From: Chitinophaga pinensis
GTDB lineage: Bacteria; Bacteroidota; Bacteroidia; Flavobacteriales_D; Crocinitomicaceae
Assembly: GCA_945883825.1 (NCBI GenBank)
Contig: CAMCYF010000014.1
Coordinates: 1-59,508, forward strand
Length of the DNA stretch: 59,508 nucleotides
Reading direction: 5' to 3'
The notes below the pieces were generated by a model that had not been told where the DNA came from, did no database searches, and worked only from the letters and a program-made list of their open reading frames with translations. This document shows, piece after piece, positions 9,373 through 16,889 of the stretch. Numbering within the stretch: the stretch's first letter is position 1; the number at the start of each line of letters is the position of its first letter. The position numbers were made by a program, and so were the translations under genes.

Positions 9373-9398
9373 TAAAAAAACCGAGCTGAACTCGGTTT
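9373..9398 (-). terminator. Rho-independent terminator of trxA
   Basis: On the minus strand a stem of eight base pairs (AAACCGAG / CTCGGTTT) with a 5-nt loop is followed directly by a run of T residues (complement of 9373-9380). It starts 15 bp after the trxA stop codon. The T-run is only on the minus-strand side, so it acts on trxA and sits immediately before the next minus-strand gene. Confidence 0.85.
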
Positions 9399-9413
9399 AA
9401 ATTTTGTTAGTGC

Positions 9414-9731
9414 TTAAAGAAGCGCTTCGAGTTTTGCCACCAAAGTTGCTTTTGGTACTGCACCCACTGATTTATCAACGACTTCTCCATTTTTTATAAA
9501 TAATATAGTCGGTATGCTTCGAACATTGAATTGTGAAGATATTCCTGAATTTGAATCAACATCAACTTTTCCAATAACTGCTTTTCCACTATATTCAGTC
9601 GCCATCTCTTCAATAATCGGTCCGATCATGCGGCAAGGGCCACACCATTCCGCCCAAAAATCTACTATAACTGGTTGCGTTGATTTTAAAACTAATTCAT
9701 CAAAATTTGCATCTGTAATTTCTACTGCCAT
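9414..9731 (-). CDS. trxA: Thioredoxin
   Basis: 105 residues, a single thioredoxin fold with the active site WAEWCGPCRM (Cys30 and Cys33), the cis-proline segment VRSIPTILF and the usual DVDSNSGISSQF stretch. It reduces cytoplasmic protein disulfides and feeds electrons to reductive enzymes; it could also supply the DsbD-type transporter encoded at 38969-41002. There is no signal peptide, so it is cytoplasmic. It appears monocistronic: a TAnnTTTG box lies upstream and a hairpin terminator downstream. Confidence 0.97.
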   Translation of the reverse strand: MAVEITDANFDELVLKSTQPVIVDFWAEWCGPCRMIGPIIEEMATEYSGKAVIGKVDVDSNSGISSQFNVRSIPTILFIKNGEVVDKSVGAVPKATLVAKLEALL

Positions 9732-9770
9732 TTTAGTATATATTTAGCTATTAATTTAATTTTTTATTTG

Positions 9771-9778
9771 CAAAATTA
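9771..9778 (-). promoter_or_regulatory. Putative -7 promoter box (TAATTTTG) of trxA
   Basis: An exact match to the Bacteroidota -7 consensus TAnnTTTG, read on the minus strand, in the 59-bp gap between uvrA and trxA and about 40 bp before the trxA ATG. No TTG is found at the ideal ~19-bp distance upstream; the nearest is 13 bp away. Confidence 0.4.
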
Positions 9779-9790
9779 CTGCTTTTTAAT

Positions 9791-12649
9791 TCAACTAGTA
9801 GTAAGTTTTACTTTTTTATTTTTTGGCAATTTATTTACCTTCATTTCTTCTAAAAGAAATTTTGCAGTGTGTGAATGCTTATTCTTAATAATTTCCTCCG
9901 GGTTTCCTTCGGCGATTATTTGACCCCCTTTTCCACCTCCTTCAAGTCCCAAATCAATAATATAGTCTGCTACTTTAATAATATCAAGATTGTGTTCAAT
10001 TATCAATACTGTATTCCCTTCATTTACCAGGCGCTGAACGACCTCTAAAAGCATACGAATATCTTCAAAATGAAGTCCTGTTGAAGGTTCATCTAAAATG
10101 TAGATCGTTTTTCCGGTGCCCTTTTTAGCTAATTCACTTGATAATTTTATCCGTTGCGCTTCTCCTCCTGATAAAGTTGTAGATGACTGCCCTAATTGTA
10201 TATAGCCAAGTCCAACACTTAATAAAGTTTCTAATACACGTTTTATTTTAGGATGATTTTCAAAAAATGGAACAGCTTCTTCAATCGTAAAATTTAAGAC
10301 ATCAGAAATTGATTTTCCTTTATACCTAACTTCTAAGGTTTCTCGGTTATAGCGTTTTCCATTACACGTCTCACATTGTACGTAGACATCTGGTAAAAAA
10401 CTCATTTCAATTAGTTTTAAACCTCCACCATTACATGTTTCACATTTCCCTCCTGCTACATTGAAAGAGAAGCGTCCAGCTTTATATCCTCTTATTTGAG
10501 ATTCTGGTAAACTTGCATAAAGTGTCCGAATTTCATCAAAAACTTTTGTGTATGTGACAGGATTTGAACGTGGAGTTCTTCCAATTGGACTTTGATTTAT
10601 TTCAATTACTTTATCTAAATTTTCTAGGCCTTCGATACTTTTGTATGAAAGTGGATTTTTTACGCCTTTGTAAATGTGTTTTAGCAAAATAGGGTAGAGT
10701 GTGTAATTTATGAGTGAAGATTTTCCGCTCCCGGAAACACCAGTCACACAAGTAAGTGTGCCAAGTGGCACAGTTAAATTCACATTTTTAAGATTATGGC
10801 CACTTGCTCCTTTTAACTTTAAGAAACTCCCATTTCCTTTTCGCCTTTTTTCAGGGATTTCAATTGTTTTTTTTTCTTTTAGATATAAAGCCGTTAAAGA
10901 ATCACTTTCTAAAATTGTTTTTAAAGTTCCTGCACTAATTATTTGTCCTCCATGCAGTCCTGCTTTTGGACCAATATCCACTATAAAGTCCGCTTCCTGG
11001 ATCATTTCTTTGTCATGCTCAACTACCAAAACAGTATTTCCAGCATCTCTTAATTTTTTTAGCGATTTAATTAATTTTTCATTGTCTCTTTGGTGCAATC
11101 CAATAGAGGGTTCATCCAGAACATAAAGTACGTTCATTAATTCTGTTCCAATTTGAGTTGCTAAACGAATTCGCTGTGCTTCACCTCCTGATAAACTTTT
11201 AGAAGAACGATTTAAAGTGAGGTAGTCAAGTCCAACATCCAAGATAAATCCTAAGCGCGACCGAATTTCTTTAATTATTTCAGTGGCAATTTTATTTTGG
11301 TCTTTTGTTAGGTATTTTTCAATATCATTTAACCAAGTGGATAATTCTTTTAAATCTAAGGATGCTAGTTCTCCAATATTTTTATTGTCGATTTTAAAAA
11401 AATGAGCTTCTTTTTTTAAACGTGTTCCTTTGCAAACGGGACAACAAATCTTATTCATAAAACTTAAGGCCCAGCGTTGAATCGGGGCACTGCTTTCCTC
11501 CGAATGCCTGGAAATGAAATTAATAATACCCTCAAAGCGAAAGCTGCTATCATTTTGATGAACTTCCATTCCTTCATTTCCATATAAAATAACTTTCAGA
11601 AGCTCATCATCAATTTCTCTTATTGGAGTCTTTATAGATAAATTATTTTTAGAAAGTATGGTTTCCAATTTATCAAAAACCCAAGACTTTTTATAATCTC
11701 CAAGAGGACTTAATGCACCTTCCTTGATTGAAAGCGATAAATCAGGAATAATTTTCTCAATATCAGCCTCTGAAACTTCACCAAGACCATTACAATTCCC
11801 ACATGCACCATAAGGAGAATTAAAAGAAAATAAATTTGGTTCTGGCTCCGGATAACTTATTCCACTGCTCGGACACATCAATGATCTACTATAGTTACGA
11901 AATTTCCCACTATCATAATCAATTACCATTATCATTGAATCCCCTTGCTTCATGGCAGTAACGACAGAATTATAAATTCGCTTTGAATCCATTTCTGATA
12001 ATTGCATTCTGTCAATAACCACTTCGATATCGTGAATTTTATAGCGATCAAGTCGCATTCCCTTTACAATATCTTGAATTTTCCCATCAACCCTAACCTT
12101 TGTATAACCATTTCGGAGTATTTGTTCAAATAATTCGCGGTAGTGACCTTTACGACCTTTAATTTTTGGCGCCAGTATGGCAATTCTCTTGTCTTTGAAT
12201 TCTTTTTCGATCATATTTACTATTCCTTCATCGGAATATTTTACCATCGGTTCAAGAGTTTCGTAGGAAATTGCTGTTGCTGCACGCGCAAAAAGCAAGC
12301 GAAAGAAATCATATAATTCTGTAATTGTGCCAACTGTAGATCGTGGAGATCTGGCAACTGTTTTTTGTTCAATTGCAATCACAGGACTTAAGCCATTTAT
12401 TTTATCCACATCAGGACGGTCAATTCCACCAATAAACTGGCGAACGTATGAAGAAAAAGTTTCAATGTACCTGCGCTGTCCTTCAGCAAAAATTGTATCA
12501 AAAGCAAGAGATGACTTTCCACTACCACTTAAACCTGTAAAAACAATTAATTTATTTCGAGGTATTTTAAGATCAATGTTTTTTAAATTATGTTCTCTAG
12601 CTCCAAAAACTTCAATAAATCCATTTTCAGGAACTGTATTCTTCTTCAC
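9791..12649 (-). CDS. uvrA: Excinuclease ABC subunit A
   Basis: 952 residues from a GTG start at 12649; no ATG is available before the conserved FIEVFGAREHNLKNIDL opening. It is the damage-recognition ATPase of nucleotide excision repair and loads UvrB. Two ABC domains are visible: Walker A GLSGSGKSS (39-47) and GVSGSGKSS, signatures LSGGEAQRIRL and LSGGEAQRIKL, Walker B VLDEPSIGL and ILDEPSTGL. The C-terminal zinc finger is intact (CETCNGGG ... CETCNGKRY), but the first has CPSS at 259-262 where E. coli has CPxC, with CGNC retained at 283-286. It follows rfbC by 15 bp in the same reading frame. Confidence 0.97.
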   Translation of the reverse strand: MKKNTVPENGFIEVFGAREHNLKNIDLKIPRNKLIVFTGLSGSGKSSLAFDTIFAEGQRRYIETFSSYVRQFIGGIDRPDVDKINGLSPVIAIEQKTVARSPRSTVGTITELYDFFRLLFARAATAISYETLEPMVKYSDEGIVNMIEKEFKDKRIAILAPKIKGRKGHYRELFEQILRNGYTKVRVDGKIQDIVKGMRLDRYKIHDIEVVIDRMQLSEMDSKRIYNSVVTAMKQGDSMIMVIDYDSGKFRNYSRSLMCPSSGISYPEPEPNLFSFNSPYGACGNCNGLGEVSEADIEKIIPDLSLSIKEGALSPLGDYKKSWVFDKLETILSKNNLSIKTPIREIDDELLKVILYGNEGMEVHQNDSSFRFEGIINFISRHSEESSAPIQRWALSFMNKICCPVCKGTRLKKEAHFFKIDNKNIGELASLDLKELSTWLNDIEKYLTKDQNKIATEIIKEIRSRLGFILDVGLDYLTLNRSSKSLSGGEAQRIRLATQIGTELMNVLYVLDEPSIGLHQRDNEKLIKSLKKLRDAGNTVLVVEHDKEMIQEADFIVDIGPKAGLHGGQIISAGTLKTILESDSLTALYLKEKKTIEIPEKRRKGNGSFLKLKGASGHNLKNVNLTVPLGTLTCVTGVSGSGKSSLINYTLYPILLKHIYKGVKNPLSYKSIEGLENLDKVIEINQSPIGRTPRSNPVTYTKVFDEIRTLYASLPESQIRGYKAGRFSFNVAGGKCETCNGGGLKLIEMSFLPDVYVQCETCNGKRYNRETLEVRYKGKSISDVLNFTIEEAVPFFENHPKIKRVLETLLSVGLGYIQLGQSSTTLSGGEAQRIKLSSELAKKGTGKTIYILDEPSTGLHFEDIRMLLEVVQRLVNEGNTVLIIEHNLDIIKVADYIIDLGLEGGGKGGQIIAEGNPEEIIKNKHSHTAKFLLEEMKVNKLPKNKKVKLTTS

Positions 12650-12664
12650 TACTTTTAAATTATT

Positions 12665-13207
12665 TTAAAATGGGCTTATAAAATCATTAAAAGAAATACC
12701 ATTCATATCTTTTTTTGAAAGAATAGGATCATTTACTTCCCAATCAATATTTAATGATTTATCATTCCATAAAATACAAGATTCAGCTTCAGGATGATAG
12801 TATTCTGTACATTTATAGGAAAAGATTGTATCGTTTTCTAAGGCGCAAAAACCATGAGCAAATCCAGGGGGTATGTAAAATTGATTTTTTTTAAGTTCGG
12901 AAAGAATTATTTTTTTATGTTGTCCATAGGTTTTTGAATTTTTTCTTAAATCCACAACTACATCTAAAACAGACCCTTTAATAACCCTAACTAGTTTCCC
13001 TTGTGCGTGAGGGGGCTTTTGAAAATGAAGCCCACGCAATACATTTTTCATAGACATAGATTCGTTGTCTTGCACAAAATTTATCCCTCCAATTGCCTCC
13101 TTAAAACTCTGTTCATTAAAACTTTCTAAAAAGTAGCCCCTCTCATCACCATAAACAGATGGATGGATGCTAATCAAACCTTCAATTGTATGTTTATTTA
13201 TTTGCAT
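12665..13207 (-). CDS. rfbC: dTDP-4-dehydrorhamnose 3,5-epimerase
   Basis: 180 residues, the usual RmlC length. The cupin core carries the active-site histidine in LRGLHFQKPPHAQGKLVRV (His61) and the segments GSVLDVVVDLRKNSKTYG and YIPPGFAHGFCAL. It epimerises dTDP-4-keto-6-deoxyglucose during dTDP-L-rhamnose synthesis for surface polysaccharide. None of rfbA, rfbB or rfbD is nearby, so it is an orphan within this window; uvrA follows 15 bp later. The opposite-strand dacB starts 77 bp upstream, giving a divergent promoter region. Confidence 0.95.
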   Translation of the reverse strand: MQINKHTIEGLISIHPSVYGDERGYFLESFNEQSFKEAIGGINFVQDNESMSMKNVLRGLHFQKPPHAQGKLVRVIKGSVLDVVVDLRKNSKTYGQHKKIILSELKKNQFYIPPGFAHGFCALENDTIFSYKCTEYYHPEAESCILWNDKSLNIDWEVNDPILSKKDMNGISFNDFISPF

Positions 13208-13284
13208 TGATCTTGCTGTTTTGATTACTTTTACACGTGTTAATTTGGAATTATTTATTTGTCAACTAAATTCATAAAAAATAA

Positions 13285-14763
13285 ATGTCTCAAATGTTTA
13301 AAATTAGATTGCGAATTTACATAATAATTGTAAGTTTTCTTTTTAACCCATCTGCTCATTCACAGAATAGAGTTCAAGAGTCAATTGGTAACTTAGTTTC
13401 TAATCCTTCAAATAAAAACGCAAAAATTAGTTTTAAGGCAATTGATTTAGCTACAGGAAAAGAAGTTGCAAGCTACAATTCATCTTTAGCAATCCCAAGT
13501 GCTTCTACCACAAAGTTATTTTCCACAGCAACGGCTTTCCAAGTATTAGGATCTAATTTTGTTACATCAACTCGAATATATTATAAAGGTAAAATTGGTA
13601 AAGACTCTGTTTTATATGGAGATATTTATATTCGAGGTGGCGGAGATGTGAGTTTGGGGAGCCGATTTTTTTGTGAGAAAGGCAAAGAATTAGCTTTTTT
13701 GGATCGTTGGACTGATTCTCTTAAGTCAAAAGGAATTTCTAAAATTCAAGGTTCTGTTATTTGTGATGGTTCTGAATTTGGTTATGCAGGAACACCAAAA
13801 AGTTGGAATTGGGATGATATTGGAAATTATTATGGTACAGCGGCAGAAGGAATTAATTTTTTTGATAATACAATTAAAATTTATTTTAAAACTAAAGGTC
13901 TTGGCAAGAAGAGTGAACTGCTCGAAATTTACCCAAAAATCAGTAATTTCTCATTTAAAAATGAGGTTGTTTCAGGAAAAGTAAGTGGCGACAATGTCAT
14001 CGTATTTGGTGCTAATTATTCTCTAAATCGATATGCTCAAGGTTTTTTGCCTACTAATCAAGAACGATTCGAAGTAAAAGGAAGTATGCCAGATCCAGAA
14101 TATCAATTGGCTGAAGAATGGGTAAAAGTATTGAGAGCAAGAAGTTTTGTTGTAAGAGATGGAGCAAAAGGCATGCGCTCAGACAAAACTAGTGCCAAAG
14201 TAAATTATGCGTCTGATGTAAAATATTTATTTTTAGAAAAAAGTAAAACAGTTAAGGAAATTGCATATTGGGCTAATTTCAAAAGTGTAAATTTATTTGC
14301 AGAGGGATTATTAAATTATATTGGGTTTTCACAAAAAAATGACGGCTCAACAAAGGCAAGTTTAATTGCACTAGAAAAGTTCTGGACTGATAAAATAAAT
14401 TTCGAAGGATTAGTATTGAAAGATGGCTGTGGTCTTTCCAAGGAAAATGCAATAAGTGCAACTCATTTTTGTGATTTACTAAAGTATTTATATGCTTCAA
14501 AAAATTATTCTGATTTTAAATCTACACTTCCTATTGCAGGGGTTTCAGGAACAATAAAGAATTTATGCAAAGGTCAAGCTGGTGAAGGGAGAATTTTTGC
14601 TAAAAGTGGCACAATTTCTAAAGTAAAATCTTATGCTGGTTATGTTTTAAGTAAATCAGGAAAAAATCTTGCTTTTGCCATTACAGTAAATAACTTTAGT
14701 GGTTCTAATAGTCAGGTAATAACTGAAATAGAAAAAGTATTAAATGAGTTGGCAAACTACTAA
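13285..14763 (+). CDS. dacB: PBP4-type D-alanyl-D-alanine carboxypeptidase/endopeptidase
   Basis: 492 residues, peptidase family S13. A signal peptide (about 1-26, ending AHSQ) precedes the penicillin-binding fold. All three active-site motifs are present: SxxK as S74-T-T-K77, SxN as S334-V-N336 and KSG at 440-442 (in place of KTG). The protein trims peptidoglycan stem peptides or cuts cross-links in the periplasm. A start 9 bp downstream (MFKIRLRIY) would also leave a good signal peptide. It faces ddl convergently, and their stop codons overlap on the bases CTAA, placing two D-Ala-D-Ala enzymes end to end on opposite strands. Confidence 0.93.
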   Translation: MSQMFKIRLRIYIIIVSFLFNPSAHSQNRVQESIGNLVSNPSNKNAKISFKAIDLATGKEVASYNSSLAIPSASTTKLFSTATAFQVLGSNFVTSTRIYYKGKIGKDSVLYGDIYIRGGGDVSLGSRFFCEKGKELAFLDRWTDSLKSKGISKIQGSVICDGSEFGYAGTPKSWNWDDIGNYYGTAAEGINFFDNTIKIYFKTKGLGKKSELLEIYPKISNFSFKNEVVSGKVSGDNVIVFGANYSLNRYAQGFLPTNQERFEVKGSMPDPEYQLAEEWVKVLRARSFVVRDGAKGMRSDKTSAKVNYASDVKYLFLEKSKTVKEIAYWANFKSVNLFAEGLLNYIGFSQKNDGSTKASLIALEKFWTDKINFEGLVLKDGCGLSKENAISATHFCDLLKYLYASKNYSDFKSTLPIAGVSGTIKNLCKGQAGEGRIFAKSGTISKVKSYAGYVLSKSGKNLAFAITVNNFSGSNSQVITEIEKVLNELANY

Positions 14764-15722
14764 AGTTCTGCTTCGATTATTTCGGCCCAAAAATCTTGTA
14801 TGCTTTTTCCTTCACAGGCAAGCATTTTTGGAACAATACTTTCGGAGGAAAATCCTGGAGTTGTATTAACTTCAATTACAAATGCTTCATCTTTTACAAG
14901 CATAAAGTCAATTCTTGCAATTGAGCGAAGTTGTAGTAATTCGTAAATGTATTTTGACCGCTCTTGAACTTGAGACTTTACCTTATCAGAAACTCTTGCA
15001 GGAGTTATTTCTTGTGATTTTCCATTGTATTTTGCATCGTAGTCAAAAAAGTCATTTTCACTTGCGATTTCTGTAAGCGGTAATGCTTTCAAACCTTTTT
15101 TTGTTCTGTAGACTCCACAGGTAACTTCAATTCCGTCAAGAAAAGATTCTAAAACAATAGATTTTCCTTCTGCAAATGCATTTGTAATAGCAGTCGGTAT
15201 TTCACCCAATGATTTGACTTTTGAAATCCCATAGCTAGAACCTGAGTCGGAAGGTTTAACAAAAAGTGGTAATCCTAATTCTGAACAAATAAAAGATGCA
15301 CTAAATTGATCTTCACAGGTCATAAATAATGACTTCGCTACAGGAACATTAAAAGATTTTAAAAACTGATTGCAAAACCATTTATCGAAAGATAGAGCAG
15401 AAGCTAAAGGTCCAGAATTTAAGTATGGAATAGTATGAAGATCTAAAAACGCCTGAATTTTTCCATTTTCGCCAGGGTTTCCATGGATGTAAACTAAGCC
15501 AATATCGATTCTGACCTGCACTTTATTTTCTATAAAACTACAGGTGTTTAAATCAAAAGAAACTAAACCACTGCAAGATTCTACTTGCCATTTATTTTCT
15601 CTGACTAAAATTTTATATACAATGTATTCTTTTGGGAAATGTGTTTTTATTGTTGTAGCACTTTTTAAAGAAATATCGTATTCCGATGAGTATCCTCCAC
15701 AAAAAAGACCAACAATTTTCAT
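14760..15722 (-). CDS. ddl: D-alanine--D-alanine ligase
   Basis: 320 residues, ATP-grasp family. The N-terminal motif is GGYSSEYDISL, as in Bacteroidota Ddl (GG.SSE..IS); later landmarks are NSGPLASALSFDKW, the ATP-grasp region PLFVKPSDSGSSYGISKV, and the metal/substrate segment VIEVNTTPGFSSES with the trailing serine pair. It joins two D-alanines in the cytoplasm for peptidoglycan stem peptides. It is transcribed towards dacB, and its TAG stop overlaps the dacB TAA by 4 bp. About 180 bp of non-coding DNA separates its start from lipA. Confidence 0.95.
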   Translation of the reverse strand: MKIVGLFCGGYSSEYDISLKSATTIKTHFPKEYIVYKILVRENKWQVESCSGLVSFDLNTCSFIENKVQVRIDIGLVYIHGNPGENGKIQAFLDLHTIPYLNSGPLASALSFDKWFCNQFLKSFNVPVAKSLFMTCEDQFSASFICSELGLPLFVKPSDSGSSYGISKVKSLGEIPTAITNAFAEGKSIVLESFLDGIEVTCGVYRTKKGLKALPLTEIASENDFFDYDAKYNGKSQEITPARVSDKVKSQVQERSKYIYELLQLRSIARIDFMLVKDEAFVIEVNTTPGFSSESIVPKMLACEGKSIQDFWAEIIEAEL

Positions 15723-15900
15723 CCTTCGATTATTTAGTACGAAATTAGAAATTAGATTTACTTGATTGTCTGTAGCTTAAAAAAAGTTATCAATATGCCA
15801 GGTTTAAAAGCTATTATTTTTTAATATTTATATTGAATTTTTTAAACAAAAAGACAGCTATTTTCGTTTATTATTCCAATATTTGTACATAATAATTCGA

Positions 15901-16770
15901 ATGAAGGAAGTCGAAAATAAGGAACTTGAGAGGATAAAAAAACCTAAGTGGCTTAGAGTCAAGCTCCCAATAGGTGAAAACTACCGCAAGGTAAGGAGTT
16001 TGGTAGATGAACACAAGCTTCATACTATTTGTGAAAGTGGAAGTTGTCCAAATATGGGCGAATGTTGGGGAGAAGGGACTGCTACTTTCATGATTTTAGG
16101 AAATATCTGTACTCGTTCTTGTGGTTTTTGTGCTGTAAAAACTGGTAAACCTGAGGAAGTTGACGCTTACGAACCTGGAAAGGTTGCAAATAGTGTTAAA
16201 ATAATGAACGTTAAACATGCTGTAATTACTTCTGTTGATCGAGATGACTTAAAAGATGGTGGTTCTGAAATTTGGGCTCAAACTGTGCGTGCAATAAGAA
16301 AGCAATCACCTGGCACAACTTTGGAAACACTTATTCCAGATTTTGCAGGAAAATGGGAGAATTTACAGGTAATTATTGATGTTGCCCCTGAAATTGTTTC
16401 TCATAATTTAGAGACAGTTCGTCGACTTACAAAACAAGTGAGAATTCAAGCAAAATACGATAGAAGTTTGGAACTTCTTCTTAGATTAAAAAAAGGAGGA
16501 ATGCACACAAAATCTGGACTTATGCTTGGTTTGGGAGAGTCTGAACAAGAGATTTTAGAAACTATGCAGGATCTTAGAAATGTTGGTGTTGAAGTTTTAA
16601 CTTTAGGGCAATATCTTCAACCAACTCTTAAACATCTACCTGTTGTAGAATTTATAAATCCTGAAAAATTTGAGTATTATAAAATTAAAGGATTAGAAAT
16701 GGGATTTCGTTATGTTGAAAGTGGACCTTTAGTTCGTTCTTCTTATCACGCAGAAAAACATTTATTTTAA
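15901..16770 (+). CDS. lipA: Lipoyl synthase
   Basis: 289 residues from the ATG at 15901; an in-frame TTG 18 bp earlier is a weaker alternative. It is a radical-SAM enzyme that inserts two sulfur atoms into octanoyl groups on E2 and GcvH proteins. Both iron-sulfur motifs are present: the auxiliary-cluster cysteines [12 protein letters not shown] and the radical-SAM motif CTRSCGFC. Further landmarks are [25 protein letters not shown] and [13 protein letters not shown] at the end. Its likely client in this window is the PDH E2 encoded at 29800-31047. lipB is not nearby. It seems to be a single-gene unit. Confidence 0.96.
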   Translation: MKEVENKELERIKKPKWLRVKLPIGENYRKVRSLVDEHKLHTICESGSCPNMGECWGEGTATFMILGNICTRSCGFCAVKTGKPEEVDAYEPGKVANSVKIMNVKHAVITSVDRDDLKDGGSEIWAQTVRAIRKQSPGTTLETLIPDFAGKWENLQVIIDVAPEIVSHNLETVRRLTKQVRIQAKYDRSLELLLRLKKGGMHTKSGLMLGLGESEQEILETMQDLRNVGVEVLTLGQYLQPTLKHLPVVEFINPEKFEYYKIKGLEMGFRYVESGPLVRSSYHAEKHLF

Positions 16771-16779
16771 ACTTAAAAT

Positions 16780-16791
16780 ACACAATTGTGT
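16780..16791. other. 12-bp perfect palindrome ACACAATTGTGT downstream of lipA
   Basis: It lies 9 bp after the lipA stop and is followed by TTATAAAAA. It could be a weak AT-rich terminator hairpin or a protein-binding site for the next gene; the loop would be tight and there is no clean T-run, so the role is undecided. Confidence 0.3.
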
Positions 16792-16889
16792 TTATAAAAA
16801 TATTCGGTTAAAAACAATGTTAAAATTTTAAATTAATTATATTTATTATTAAATTAGCGCTTCTTTACAAACAAATTAAATTTATTAAA

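Noticed and set aside
10710-11126. Open frame of 138 codons on the + strand inside uvrA (also 12327-12668)
   Set aside because: Antisense shadows of strongly conserved UvrA sequence; composition is that of a mirrored coding frame.
15723-15900. Non-coding gap between ddl and lipA examined for tRNA or riboswitch
   Set aside because: No cloverleaf, no conserved riboswitch core and no strong hairpin; only AT-rich sequence with a near-match promoter box (AATATTTG at 15878-15885).
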